Assembly (NCBI GenBank): GCA_016935555.1
Contig: JAFGQR010000141.1
Location: forward strand, 1 to 63,555
Source of the DNA: Verrucomicrobiota bacterium
GTDB taxonomy: Bacteria; Verrucomicrobiota; Verrucomicrobiia; Limisphaerales; JAFGQR01
Direction of reading: 5' to 3'
DNA: 63,555 bases
Shown here: piece by piece, positions 9,112 to 18,029 of the stretch
Layout of the letters: each line of letters begins with the position of its first letter
How positions within the stretch are numbered: position 1 is the first letter of the stretch
Position numbers and translations under genes: made by a program
Notes under the pieces: model-generated
Told to the model about the DNA's origin: nothing
The model's database searches: none
Seen by the model: only the letters and a program-made list of their open reading frames with translations

Positions 9112-11115
9112 ATGAAACGTGTGCTCTCCGCCCTCTGCCTCGCCGCTCTGGCCCTGTCTGCCACCGCCGCCGACTTCGATGCCGCAGTGGCCGACCTGAT
9201 TCCCCAGCTCGCCAACCCGGACGTGCCCAAGCGCTACGACGCCCAGATGGCCCTGCAGGACCTGGCCTCCGCCGCCAGCCAGCCCGGCAACGACGCCGAC
9301 CGCGCCGCGCTGTCGGCTCTCCTGGCTGCCAAGGCCGCCGATCCCAATACCCCCCAGCCCGCCCGCGTCTGGATCGTCCGCCAACTCGAATACATCGGCC
9401 GCGACGAAGCCGTCAAAGCCCTCGATGAACTGCTCCATGGCAACGACCCCGAACTGCGCGAATGCGCCCGACGCGCCCTCGAGAAAAATCCGGCCCGGGC
9501 GGCGATCGACAGCTTGCGTCGCGCGCTGGAAAAAGGCGGTGACGAGGCGCGCAAGATCGGGTTGATCCACGCCCTTGGGGAGCGCCGCGATCCGGCAGCG
9601 GTGCCGCTTCTCGCTCAGGAACTCGACGACACCAAAACCGGCTGGGCCGCCGCGATGGCTCTCGGCCGGATCGCCAACGATGAGGCCGTCGCGGCCCTGT
9701 GGTCGGCCCTGGCCGGCAACCCGTTTGCCGACAGCGCCCTGATCCAAGCCGCCGACCGGAAGCTGGCAGCAGGCGAAACCGCCGCCGCGCTGGCCATCTA
9801 TACGAAACTTGACGACCCGAACCAGCCGGTGGCCATCCGCGCGGCTGCCCTGTCCGGCCTCATCCACGCCGCCCCAAGCCAGGCGCCCGCGCGCGTCCAG
9901 GAAGGCTTGGCCAGCAACGACCCCCGCCTCCAACAGGCCGTCATCGCCGCCGCCCACCGCGCCCTCGGACGCGACGCCTCGCGCCTGCTGGCTGAAGCGC
10001 TTCCGAAGCTCGCCGCGCCAGCCAAGCTCCAGATCCTTCCCACCCTGGATGCCTCCGCCGAATCCGCTGTCGTCACCGAGATGAATGCGAAAGACGGCGA
10101 CGACAGCGTGCGCCTCGCCGCGTTGGAAACACTGGGGCGCATCGGCACCGGCACCGCCGTCCCTGCCCTGCTGGCCGCCGCCGCCAACGCACCCAAACCC
10201 GTCAGCACCACCGCCGCCGCCGCCCTCGCCCGCATCTCCGGCCCGGGAGCGGTGCGCGCGATTCTGGCCGCCGCCGCCGAAGGCAGCCCGGAAACCCGCG
10301 CCGCCGCCATCACTGCTTTGGCCGCGCGCCGTGACGAATCCGCACGGCCCGCCCTTGCCAGGTACGCCGCGGATTCGGACAGCACCGTGCGCAACGCGGC
10401 CCTGGCCGCGCTCGGCAAGCTGGGAGGCGACGACGCCATTGAGCAACTCGCCAAAGCCGCCCTGGCGAAAAAGGATCCCACCGCGCTGGCCGCCCTCGAA
10501 GCCGCCGCCGCGCGGGTCGCGGACAAGCCCGCCGCCGTCCGGCAATTGTTGGCGCTGGCTGGTTCGGACGACGCCGCGATCCGGTCCCTCCTCAACACCT
10601 TCGCCGTCTTGGGCGGCACGGAATCCCTGCCCGCCATCTCCAGGCTCGCTGCCAACACCGATCCGAAAACCCGCGAAGCCGCCGTGCGCACCTTGAGCAA
10701 CTGGCCGGATTACCCCGCCGTCGAGCCGTTGCTGGCCCTGGTGAAAAACCCGGACATCCAGGGCGCCAATTACATGCTCGCCCTCGCCGGCGCGGTGCGG
10801 CTGATCAAAACCGCCGACACCCAACCCCTCGCCCAACGCGCCCAGGATGCGGTCAGCACCCTCGACGCCACGCGCGGTGACGCGGAAAAACGGCTGTCCC
10901 TGTCCCTCCTCGGCACCATCCCGCACCCGCTTGCGGCAGCGGCGATCAAACCGTGGCTGGCGCAACCGACGTTCAAGGCCGAAGCCACCCAGGCGGGTCT
11001 GGGCATCCTCAAGGCCCTCGCCCAATCGGATCCGGCCAGCGCCAAGGAGTTGGCGGACGCCCTCAAAGCCGCCTCACCGAACAGCGCGTCGCAAGTGGAC
11101 CAGGCGTTGCGCTGA
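9112..11115 (+). CDS. secreted HEAT-repeat protein
   Basis: A 667-residue protein with a clear signal peptide (MKRVLSALCLAALALSATAA). It consists almost wholly of short alpha-helical repeats rich in Ala and Leu, of the PBS-lyase/HEAT type, for example RRDPAAVPLLAQELDD and DSTVRNAALAALGKLGGDDA. The repeats run from about residue 25 to the end and no other domain is seen. Such solenoids are protein-binding scaffolds, and in Verrucomicrobiota and Planctomycetota they often accompany secreted oxidoreductases. The frame is open upstream and includes an ATG at 9085, but 9112 places the signal peptide at the N-terminus. It lies 65 bp after the Tat oxidoreductase and may be co-transcribed with it. 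The partner and role are unknown. Confidence 0.85.
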   Translation: MKRVLSALCLAALALSATAADFDAAVADLIPQLANPDVPKRYDAQMALQDLASAASQPGNDADRAALSALLAAKAADPNTPQPARVWIVRQLEYIGRDEAVKALDELLHGNDPELRECARRALEKNPARAAIDSLRRALEKGGDEARKIGLIHALGERRDPAAVPLLAQELDDTKTGWAAAMALGRIANDEAVAALWSALAGNPFADSALIQAADRKLAAGETAAALAIYTKLDDPNQPVAIRAAALSGLIHAAPSQAPARVQEGLASNDPRLQQAVIAAAHRALGRDASRLLAEALPKLAAPAKLQILPTLDASAESAVVTEMNAKDGDDSVRLAALETLGRIGTGTAVPALLAAAANAPKPVSTTAAAALARISGPGAVRAILAAAAEGSPETRAAAITALAARRDESARPALARYAADSDSTVRNAALAALGKLGGDDAIEQLAKAALAKKDPTALAALEAAAARVADKPAAVRQLLALAGSDDAAIRSLLNTFAVLGGTESLPAISRLAANTDPKTREAAVRTLSNWPDYPAVEPLLALVKNPDIQGANYMLALAGAVRLIKTADTQPLAQRAQDAVSTLDATRGDAEKRLSLSLLGTIPHPLAAAAIKPWLAQPTFKAEATQAGLGILKALAQSDPASAKELADALKAASPNSASQVDQALR

Positions 11116-11151
11116 GCGGGACGCGCCCTTCGGGCGGAGCGCGGTCCCGCT
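11115..11151 (+). repeat. nested hairpin just after the HEAT-repeat gene
   Basis: An outer perfect 8-bp stem (agcgggac at 11115-11122 with gtcccgct at 11144-11151) encloses an inner stem (cgccc at 11124-11128 with gggcg at 11132-11136, loop ttc). It starts at the stop codon but has no T-tract, so a terminator role is only possible. Confidence 0.55.
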
Positions 11152-11220
11152 GCCTGGGGGACCGCTTCATGCCTCGTCGAAGCGCGAGGGCTGGAGGGTT
11201 GTTCCTGGGAAGGGAAATCA

Positions 11221-11273
11221 GGGCTCGACGGAGTCTCGCCCTACCCTGGGCGTGTGGAAGCGCGGTTCATGGG
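11221..11273 (+). repeat. dispersed repeat, copy 1 (53 bp)
   Basis: The core gggctcgacggagtctcgcc plus ctacc (25 bp, 11221-11245) is followed by a 28-bp extension ending gcggttcatggg. Copy 2 (15156-15208, opposite strand) matches 51 of 53 bases. Copy 3 (21792-21816) matches the 25-bp core exactly. It lies in the spacer between convergent genes. Confidence 0.9.
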
Positions 11274-11360
11274 AAAGTTACCTCGCAAGACCTTGCGCGC
11301 ATCGGGGCCATGAACCTTCGCAGCTTGAAGCGGGCGGAAGCCCGCGCGCCCCGGTGGGCT

Positions 11361-12647
11361 TCACCCGAGCACGATGGTTTCCTTGCCGGTGTCGAAACGG
11401 GCCACCGTTTTCTTCAGGTAGGCCAACATCGCCATGTTCAGCGCCGTCTGCACCTTGAACCCGAACTCGACGTCGCTGACGGGTTTTTGCCGGGAGCGAA
11501 CGCACTCGAGGAAGTTTTTCCAGTGGGCGCGCGTGGTGTCGGAGCGGCCACCTTGCACGACGCGCGTCTGGCCCTTGCGCGGGACGAGGGTGAAACTGTC
11601 CACACCCGAGGACCAGTCGGTTTTGAGGAAGAGGGTGCCTTCGTCGCCGCGGATGGCGGGATCGGTTTGGCACTCGTTGGCCAGGGTGCACACCATCACC
11701 ACCGAGAGCGGGTGCGGGTAGTCGAGACACATGTTGAACGTGTCGGGCACCTCCCGATCGTAAGTGGTGTATTTGAAAATGCCGCCGGTGGCGACGGCCA
11801 GCGCGGGGAACTTCAGGTCGAGCAGGTTGACAAACGGGGTGAACACATGCGGAAACAGATCCGTGCACGGGCCGCCGGCGTAATCGAGGTATTTCCGCCA
11901 GCTGAAAAAACGGTCCACGGTGAACGGCACCCGGGGCGCGTCTCCCAGGAACGCCTCCCAATCCAAGTCCGGTCCCGGCTTGGCGGTCCGGTCGGGGATG
12001 GGCATTCGCTCGCCCCAGTCGCCGTATCGGTAGAAGCCGGCCTGGACGTGTTGCACCCGGCCGACGGCGCCCTGGCGGATGAGGTCACCGACCTTGTCCC
12101 ATTCGGGACTTGAATTGGCCTGGTTGCCGATCTGCACGATGCGCTTGAGCCGCCGGGTTTCCCGGGCAAACTCCCGGCTTAACTCAAATTGCGTCCAGTG
12201 CCCCATCGGCTTCTCGCAATACACATCCTTGCCGGCGCGGATGGCCGCCAGCGCCTGCGGCACGTGCAACCGGTCCGGCGTCGCGATGCACACCGCGTCC
12301 ACGCTCCCGTCCGCAAGCAACTCCTCAAACCTCCGATACACTCGCGCCCCGGTCTGACGTCCGGCCTCCTCGCGTCGAAAGCCCCACGTGTCGCTCACCG
12401 CCACAATCCGCGCCGCCTCGCCCGCCTCGATCAAGCCCTTCACCGTCTGTACATGGCTCATGCCGCGCCCGCCAACCCCGATGAAGCCAATCCCCAAGCG
12501 CTCGTTTGCCCCCAGCACATTCCGGCGCGACACCAGCACCGTCGAAGCCACCCCCAACAGCGACGCCGATCGCGCGGTGGTGTTGAGGAATTGGCGGCGG
12601 GACACGGATGGGCCGGACGGGGATGTGTTCAGGGAGGAGGCATGCAT
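11361..12647 (-). CDS. Gfo/Idh/MocA-family oxidoreductase with Tat-like signal
   Basis: A 428-residue protein. Residues about 14-45 form a twin-arginine-type signal (VSRRQFLNTTARSASLLG), with a second Arg pair before LGANERLG. The Rossmann domain starts near residue 50 (IGFIGVGGRGMSH, dinucleotide loop). It continues with AVSDT and the canonical CIATPDRLHVPQALAAIRAG strand and EKP motif (YCEKPM). The C-terminal domain shows the family pattern WEAFLGDAPRVPF and a GGPCTDLFPH segment. The frame is open further upstream, but the ATG at 12647 gives the signal-bearing start. It is only weakly similar to the other oxidoreductase in this window, so the two are distinct subfamilies. It is monocistronic and convergent with the HEAT gene, with a dispersed repeat between them. 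The substrate is unknown. Confidence 0.9.
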   Translation of the reverse strand: MHASSLNTSPSGPSVSRRQFLNTTARSASLLGVASTVLVSRRNVLGANERLGIGFIGVGGRGMSHVQTVKGLIEAGEAARIVAVSDTWGFRREEAGRQTGARVYRRFEELLADGSVDAVCIATPDRLHVPQALAAIRAGKDVYCEKPMGHWTQFELSREFARETRRLKRIVQIGNQANSSPEWDKVGDLIRQGAVGRVQHVQAGFYRYGDWGERMPIPDRTAKPGPDLDWEAFLGDAPRVPFTVDRFFSWRKYLDYAGGPCTDLFPHVFTPFVNLLDLKFPALAVATGGIFKYTTYDREVPDTFNMCLDYPHPLSVVMVCTLANECQTDPAIRGDEGTLFLKTDWSSGVDSFTLVPRKGQTRVVQGGRSDTTRAHWKNFLECVRSRQKPVSDVEFGFKVQTALNMAMLAYLKKTVARFDTGKETIVLG

Positions 12648-12986
12648 AGGTTTGCCGACCAATGTAATCCCCAGCCCGCACGTGGCAAGAAGATCAGAAG
12701 CCCCGGATTTCGAGGTTCGCACGTCGGATGGGGCCCGTGCCCGCGCGTCGCCGGGTGCACATTTTTCCCGGTGGCCCGGCAGGATTGTGCCAGCGGGACG
12801 CAGACTGCCGGAGTGGGCGGGGCAGGACTGCAGGGGGGCGCCCTTGGAATTCGGGATTTCTCCATTTGCGTCCCTGGGGTTGGTAGTCAACATTTTAGTG
12901 GTTGCATGAGCGCAAGGATGCGGCGGGTGAGTTGCGGGTGACCGCGGGGGCCGAAGAGGAATGGCATCGCTCTGGCTACCGGGCCT
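12648..12986. other. spacer between divergent genes, no gene seen
   Basis: A 339-bp region between the minus-strand oxidoreductase and the plus-strand 202-residue hypothetical gene. It should hold both promoters. I see no clear RNA gene, terminator or protein-coding frame of natural composition. Confidence 0.5.
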
Positions 12987-13595
12987 ATGGACTTTCAGCC
13001 GCAGTCAACCGTGGACAAAGTCATGAACAAGTCTCACTCGTTTCAGCAATCCGGGGCGCCGCATTGGGAGCCCAAATTTCCCTTCGACCTCGTCATCGCC
13101 TACGAAGACCATGGCACGCGGGACCGGGCGATGCTTTTGTACGACCGGATCGCGCAGCAATTGACCGACGATTACGATTTCCAGTGCGCCTGGTGGAAAC
13201 TGGAGCATCTGCGTGATCCCAGCCTCATGGAGCAGGCCATCGAGGATGCCGTCCAAGCCAACATGATCATCGTCGCCCTCCATGACGGCCGGAGCCTGCC
13301 GAAAGCGGCTGCCGATTGGCTCGACGCCTGGGCTCCCAACAAGTTCGGCAACAAAAGCGCCCTCGTCGCCCTCCTGAGCCGGCCTCCCAACGCCCCCCCA
13401 TGCCCCCACGGCCGCCAAGCCTTCCTCCAACGCGTCGCCCGCCAGGCGCGCATGGATTTCTTTGTGCACTGCGCCGAAGCCGGCTCCCATGCCCCGCTTC
13501 TTTCCGCCGAATCCATCGGCGAGCGCGCCGCAGCCATGACGCCCTTCCTCGAAAGCCTTCTGCGCACGCCACCGCCTCCGACGCTGCGCGCCTGA
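12987..13595 (+). CDS. conserved-looking hypothetical protein, receiver/TIR-like alpha-beta fold
   Basis: A 202-residue soluble protein with no signal peptide. Residues about 33-120 alternate strands and helices: FDLVIAYEDHGTRDRAMLLY, then DYDFQCAWWKLEHLRDP, then ANMIIVALHDGRSLPKAAAD and WLDAW. This gives a Rossmann-like or receiver-like pattern with an acidic cluster after the first strand and a conserved-looking WWK. I remember similar proteins from Verrucomicrobiota but cannot name a family. The TIR catalytic Glu context and BB-loop are not evident, so an NADase call is not justified. The tail is Pro-rich. The start is uncertain: ATG at 12987 or at 13023 (MNKSHSF), neither with a strong ribosome-binding site. 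It lies 102 bp before a transglutaminase-like gene on the same strand. Confidence 0.65.
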   Translation: MDFQPQSTVDKVMNKSHSFQQSGAPHWEPKFPFDLVIAYEDHGTRDRAMLLYDRIAQQLTDDYDFQCAWWKLEHLRDPSLMEQAIEDAVQANMIIVALHDGRSLPKAAADWLDAWAPNKFGNKSALVALLSRPPNAPPCPHGRQAFLQRVARQARMDFFVHCAEAGSHAPLLSAESIGERAAAMTPFLESLLRTPPPPTLRA

Positions 13596-13697
13596 TCCAT
13601 TCCCCCGCACGCTGCTCCGCCCCGGCAAACGAAAAACTCATCCGGGCCGGGTCGGCTCTTCTTGCGTTGGCCGCCAATCCCCGGTAGCGTTGCCGGC

Positions 13698-15146
13698 ATG
13701 GTTCATGGCAGGCCGACAGGATGGCGCTGCGTGTTGGCCATCATGCTGCTGGGCGGGGCCACCCGCGCGGCGACGACAGGAGCAGATGTGGCGGGCTTGA
13801 ATCACCTCATCGAACACGGCCGGTGGTCGGACGCGCGGGAGCGCATCGCCCGCGAGCTGGCGCAGCCCGGGTTGGGCTACCGCGAACGCGAGCGCCTCCT
13901 CTTCCAGCGCGAGCGCATGGCCCGCATCCGCCTCGATTTCAACAAGCGCCGGGACGAGGTGTTCCGGGAGGCGGCAGCCCTGCTGCCGGGACTGGCTCCG
14001 GCGCAGTTCGACCGGTGGGAACGCGAAGGCGGCGTTCAACACCTGGTGATGGACGGCGTCACCGGCTACTTCGGCCGCGCCGCCGGGAACCTGTTCCGGC
14101 TTCATCCCGAAGCCCGCGCCCAGCTGGCCGCCCGGGGCCCCGCCCCTCCGCCCGTTCCGGAAGCCCGACTGGCCAACGTTCGAACCATCCTGCAGGCGCA
14201 GGATGATGCCGGCTCCCCGCTCCGGTGTCCGAAGCGTTTCCAGGTGACCTACACCCTGACCGTCAAGCCGGGCGCCGTGCCCGCCGGAGAAACCATCCGC
14301 GCCTGGCTGCCGTTCCCGCACACGGGCGGCCGGCAGACCGGCGTGCGCCGCGTGAGCAGCGACCCGCCAGCCTGGGTCCCAAGCCCCGAAGGCGCGGCCC
14401 TGTCCGCCATCTACCTCGAGAAACCCTCCCAAACCCCCGCGCCCACCCGTTTCCAGGTCGTGTTCGAATACTCCACCTCCGGTTTCCATCACCCAACGGA
14501 TCCCGACCGAATCAGCACCGCCGCATTGCCCGCTGCCGCGCGCGCGCATCTTGGGGAGCGGCCTCCGCACATTGTGTTCGACGAGCCGTTGCGGGCGTTG
14601 TCGCGCGCCATCGTGGGATCCGAAACGCATCCCCACCGGGTCGCCCGCCGTCTTTTCAGCTGGGTTCATCAGCACATCCCCTGGGCGGCGGCGCGGGAAT
14701 ATTCGACGCTGGACTCGCTGACGCGCCACGCGTTGGAACATCGCCAGGGCGACTGCGGGATTCAGACGATGTTGTTCATGAGCCTGTGCCGGCTCAACGG
14801 CATCCCCGCCCGTTGGGAGTCGGGCTGGACGACCGGGCCGGACCGGAACATGCACGACTGGTGCGCGATCCACCTGGCGCCGCATGGCTGGGTGCCGGCG
14901 GACGTGTCCTACGGCCTGATGCCCGGCGCCGACGACCGCGAACGCTGGTTCTACCTGGGCGGCCTCGACAGTTACCGGCTCGTGGTCAACACCGATTTTG
15001 AGCAACCGCTCTACCCCGCGAAAATCCATTGGCGGTCGGAGATTGTCGATTTCCAGCGGGGCGAAGCCGAGTGGCGCGGGGGCAACCTCTACTTCGACCA
15101 GTGGACCTGGGATTTCCAGGTGGAGCAGATCGATCCGCAGCCATGA
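13698..15146 (+). CDS. secreted transglutaminase-like (cysteine protease fold) protein
   Basis: A 482-residue exported protein with a signal peptide (GWRCVLAIMLLGGATRA). Residues about 25-160 are helical. About 180-270 is a beta domain typical of the region preceding bacterial transglutaminase cores. The core follows with all three catalytic residues: Cys353 (QGDCGIQ), His386 (NMHDWCA) and Asp402 (PADVSYG). Family members are peptidases, deamidases or crosslinkers acting on proteins outside the cytoplasm; the actual substrate is unknown. The frame continues upstream, but ATG 13698 puts the signal peptide first. The stop TGA overlaps the ATG of the NlpC/P60 gene (ATGA), which suggests co-expression of two secreted thiol hydrolases, subject to the start uncertainty noted for that gene. 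Confidence 0.88.
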   Translation: MVHGRPTGWRCVLAIMLLGGATRAATTGADVAGLNHLIEHGRWSDARERIARELAQPGLGYRERERLLFQRERMARIRLDFNKRRDEVFREAAALLPGLAPAQFDRWEREGGVQHLVMDGVTGYFGRAAGNLFRLHPEARAQLAARGPAPPPVPEARLANVRTILQAQDDAGSPLRCPKRFQVTYTLTVKPGAVPAGETIRAWLPFPHTGGRQTGVRRVSSDPPAWVPSPEGAALSAIYLEKPSQTPAPTRFQVVFEYSTSGFHHPTDPDRISTAALPAAARAHLGERPPHIVFDEPLRALSRAIVGSETHPHRVARRLFSWVHQHIPWAAAREYSTLDSLTRHALEHRQGDCGIQTMLFMSLCRLNGIPARWESGWTTGPDRNMHDWCAIHLAPHGWVPADVSYGLMPGADDRERWFYLGGLDSYRLVVNTDFEQPLYPAKIHWRSEIVDFQRGEAEWRGGNLYFDQWTWDFQVEQIDPQP

Positions 15147-16477
15147 GCGCGCCCACCCATGAACCGCGCTTCCACACGCCGACGGTAGGGCGAGACTCCG
15201 TCGAGCCCATACTTCCCCTCAGACGCTGCGCCAAGCCGAACCCGCCAACTCCGGAGAGTCTGGACGCCGGCGCAAGGGTCCCCTCCCTCTCCTTGACACG
15301 CCGCGTCGCCCGGCGGCGCTTGCGCATCCTGCCGCTGGCAGCACTGTTCGCCATGCAACTCACCCAACTCTTTGGCACCCTCCCACTGGAACACCTCGAC
15401 AAGGAAGGCACCGCCTTCCACCGCGAGCTGGCCCGGAAAATCAACGCCCGCCTCGAACAGGACCCGGCCGCGCTGAAAACCGCCCTGGACCGGCTGCGCC
15501 ACCTCGTGCTGTCCGATCGCGTCGGCTTTTACTTCGACGTGACCGCGGAACGCGAGGACGGGCGCGTCGTGTTGCGCGGGGACACGGAGCGCCCCGAGTT
15601 CAAACGCATCACCCGCGAGGTGTTCCGTCACCTCGGCTTCACGTCGGTTGTCGACCGTGTCGGGATCGTGCCGGATGGCAAGGCGGATCCGGACCCGTTC
15701 GGGGTGGCGACGGCGGCGCAGGTGCTGACGTGGTCGCAGCCGGACCTGAAAGGCACGCCGATGGACGAGGCGCTGTTTGGGGAGCCGGTGTATGTGTTGA
15801 AGGAACTGCCGCGCGTGCTGCTGATCAAGACGATCACCGGCTACTGGGGTTACGCGTCCCGGGAAAGCATCCGGCGCCTCCCGCGGGCGGAGTTCATCCG
15901 GCTGCTCAACGCGCCCAAAGCCACCTTGATGGCGGATCACCTCGCCCACGCCCGCCGCGTGCCCAGCGGCTGCCGCCTGATCCTCCAGGAGTGGGGCGAC
16001 GGCCCCGAATGCCGCCTCGAGGGCGTCAACGGCGAATCCCTCGCGGTGCCCAAATCCATCTGCCAGCGGACGGACCGGGACGCCGGCATCGCGCGGTTGC
16101 TGGCCTATGCGCGCACGTTCCTGGACGCGCCGTATCAGCTGGGCGGCAAGAACCGGGCGTCGGGCATTGACTGCTCGGGGCTGGTGCAGTTGAGCTATCG
16201 CACCCTGGGCGTCAACCTGGCGCGCGACGCCAAGCAACAATACCTGGGCGGCCACCTGATCCTGCCGTGCGTGCGCGAGGCGCTGCTGCCCGGCGACGCG
16301 TTGTATTTCATGGGCGGCGCCGGGCAGGTGGACCATGTGGCGTTGTATCTGGGAAACGACGAGGTGCTGCACGCCACGGGCAACCGGGTCAAACTCCAAA
16401 GCACCCAGCCCTCGGCCACGAACTACCTGAAGCGGCTAGACCGCGATTTCATCGGCGCCAAGCGGTTCTGGTGGTAG
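15143..16477 (+). CDS. NlpC/P60-family cell-wall peptidase
   Basis: A 444-residue protein if it starts at ATG 15143. The C-terminal 120 residues are an NlpC/P60 domain with catalytic Cys344 (GIDCSGLVQLSY) and His398 (VDHVALYLG), followed by the usual HATG segment. A preceding beta region (about 200-310) looks like the SH3-type wall-binding part of gamma-D-glutamyl-diaminopimelate endopeptidases. The start is doubtful. The first 50 or so codons translate a dispersed intergenic repeat (15156-15208) and low-quality sequence. A hydrophobic signal-like segment (RILPLAALFAMQLTQLFG) begins near residue 55. A TTG at 15293 or the ATG at 15352 may be the functional start, in which case the ATGA overlap with the upstream gene is accidental. 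Its likely role is peptidoglycan stem-peptide cleavage in the envelope. Confidence 0.85.
   Translation: MSAPTHEPRFHTPTVGRDSVEPILPLRRCAKPNPPTPESLDAGARVPSLSLTRRVARRRLRILPLAALFAMQLTQLFGTLPLEHLDKEGTAFHRELARKINARLEQDPAALKTALDRLRHLVLSDRVGFYFDVTAEREDGRVVLRGDTERPEFKRITREVFRHLGFTSVVDRVGIVPDGKADPDPFGVATAAQVLTWSQPDLKGTPMDEALFGEPVYVLKELPRVLLIKTITGYWGYASRESIRRLPRAEFIRLLNAPKATLMADHLAHARRVPSGCRLILQEWGDGPECRLEGVNGESLAVPKSICQRTDRDAGIARLLAYARTFLDAPYQLGGKNRASGIDCSGLVQLSYRTLGVNLARDAKQQYLGGHLILPCVREALLPGDALYFMGGAGQVDHVALYLGNDEVLHATGNRVKLQSTQPSATNYLKRLDRDFIGAKRFWW
15156..15208 (-). repeat. dispersed repeat, copy 2, at the NlpC/P60 gene start
   Basis: The reverse complement of 15156-15208 matches 11221-11273 at 51 of 53 positions; the two differences lie just after the 25-bp core. 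It falls within the first codons of the annotated NlpC/P60 frame, which casts doubt on that start. Confidence 0.9.
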
Positions 16478-16563
16478 CGAACGCCGACCGCCTCCGGGCC
16501 CGGCCGGGAGTTTCTCGGAGCCGAAACGTTCCGCGTCCAGCGCGCCACACCGGGGCTTGGGCG

Positions 16564-16582
16564 TTGCGGGTTGCGGGTTGCG
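16564..16582. repeat. tandem 7-bp repeat (ttgcggg, 2.7 copies)
   Basis: Two exact ttgcggg units plus ttgcg lie in the 147-bp spacer between the convergent NlpC/P60 and permease genes. No canonical terminator is visible in this spacer. Confidence 0.75.
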
Positions 16583-16624
16583 CGCCGAAGAGCCCAACAG
16601 TGTTGTTCCGGACGGGCGCCTCCG

Positions 16625-18016
16625 CTACTCGTAGCGCAGCGCCTGGATCGGATCGAGGCGCGCGGCTTTGGCGGCGGGGAACAGGCCGGCGGCGACCCCG
16701 ACCAGTGCGCTGAAGGCCACCGCCAGGAGCATGGCTTCGGCGGTGATGACCGGGGCGTTCTGCGCCGCCTCGCGGGTGTAGGTGGCCACCCCGTTCTGAG
16801 CAGTCAGCACGGCGAGCAGGCGCACCAACCCCACCGAACTCACCAGCCCCGCCAGCGCCCCCAGGAACGCCAGCACCACACTCTCCACCATGATCTGCGT
16901 GAAAATCGCCGCTCCCGTCGCCCCGACCGCCTTGCAAATCCCAATCTCCCGAATCCGCTCGTTGATGCTGGCCAGCATGATGTTCATGATCCCAATGCCC
17001 CCCACGAGCAGCGCCAGACCCGCGATGATCCCGCCGCTCAGGCGCGCGTTGCGGATCCGCTGGTTGATGTCCTCCACATTGCTCTCCTGCGTCCGAAACG
17101 CGAAGTCCTCGATGCCGCGGTGGGTGATCAGGAGCACGTTGCGAGCCTGCTGCAGCGCGGCGTCCATTTGACCCAGGCTGGCCACCTTCACGTCAATGTC
17201 GCTGAGCTTGGGGTCCGGCAGACCCTGGTTCGAGGCGGCCCGGAATTTCACCCACATCGTGGCCAGCGGCATATACACCGTGTTGTTCTTCCGCCAGAAC
17301 GCGTCCCAATGCTTCTGTCGCCACCCCCGCTGCCGCGTCGGACCGGTCGGGTCGTCCGCCTCGGGGGGGCTGGCTTTGGCGTGTTCCCGGGCGCGGCGGG
17401 TCTGTTCGCTCTCGTAATGTTTGAACATGCCGACGATGGTGAAGGCCTGGTGATTGATGTGCAGGATCTCGCCGATGGGGATGATCTCGCGCCCGGCCTC
17501 CTCCGGCGAGCCGAACAGCTCGTCGCGAATCCCGGTGCCGATGACGCAGACGCTGTTGGCATTTTCCTCGTCGAGGTCCGTGAAAAAACGGCCGTGCTCC
17601 ACCTCGAACAGGTTCATGTCCAGCACGGCCGGCCACACGCCCACGCATTCCGAAGGGCGCGTGTTTTTTCCGCCGCGGCTGATCATGGCTCCGTAGAGGG
17701 CCATCTCGGGGGAGATCACCCGCAGGAGGGGGGCGCTGGCGCGGAGGGCGTGCACGTCCTGGATGGTGCGGCCCGGCGCCTGGTCTTTGAGGTGCTCCTG
17801 GTGGGGTGGCACGTCCTCCTCGCGCGTCAGCACCTTGTCGAGGCCGCCCATGGCGATGAGGGCTTCCTTCATGCCGTTCTCCATGCCTTTGACAATCGCC
17901 GCCATGGCGACGAGGCTGGCGACGCCCAGGACGATCCCCAGCATGGTGAGCAGCGAGCGGAACCGGTGCGCCCAGATGTCCTTCAGCCCGATGATCAATG
18001 CGTTGGCGAGGTTCAT
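16625..18016 (-). CDS. MacB-like ABC transporter permease (second of two)
   Basis: A 463-residue inner-membrane protein of the MacB_PCD/FtsX superfamily. An N-terminal membrane helix lies at about residues 20-42 (FRSLLTMLGIVLGVASLVAM). A large periplasmic domain runs from about 45 to 320, and three C-terminal helices begin near GGIIAGLALLVGGIGIMNIM. The conserved ERIREIGICKAVGAT cytoplasmic loop and the terminal PIQALRYE box are typical. It starts 13 bp after the stop of a close paralogue with which it shares most of these motifs, so the two probably form a heterodimer driven by the ATPase at 20178. MacB-type systems power export of peptides, antibiotics or lipoprotein-like substrates through mechanotransmission rather than by membrane passage. 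No TolC-type outer-membrane gene is in the window. Confidence 0.9.
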   Translation of the reverse strand: MNLANALIIGLKDIWAHRFRSLLTMLGIVLGVASLVAMAAIVKGMENGMKEALIAMGGLDKVLTREEDVPPHQEHLKDQAPGRTIQDVHALRASAPLLRVISPEMALYGAMISRGGKNTRPSECVGVWPAVLDMNLFEVEHGRFFTDLDEENANSVCVIGTGIRDELFGSPEEAGREIIPIGEILHINHQAFTIVGMFKHYESEQTRRAREHAKASPPEADDPTGPTRQRGWRQKHWDAFWRKNNTVYMPLATMWVKFRAASNQGLPDPKLSDIDVKVASLGQMDAALQQARNVLLITHRGIEDFAFRTQESNVEDINQRIRNARLSGGIIAGLALLVGGIGIMNIMLASINERIREIGICKAVGATGAAIFTQIMVESVVLAFLGALAGLVSSVGLVRLLAVLTAQNGVATYTREAAQNAPVITAEAMLLAVAFSALVGVAAGLFPAAKAARLDPIQALRYE

Positions 18017-18029
18017 GCCGGATGCGGCC

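Noticed and set aside
12987..13595. TIR-domain NADase call, suggesting a defence system
   Set aside because: Only the overall strand-helix pattern fits. The catalytic Glu context and BB-loop are not visible and no defence partner lies nearby.
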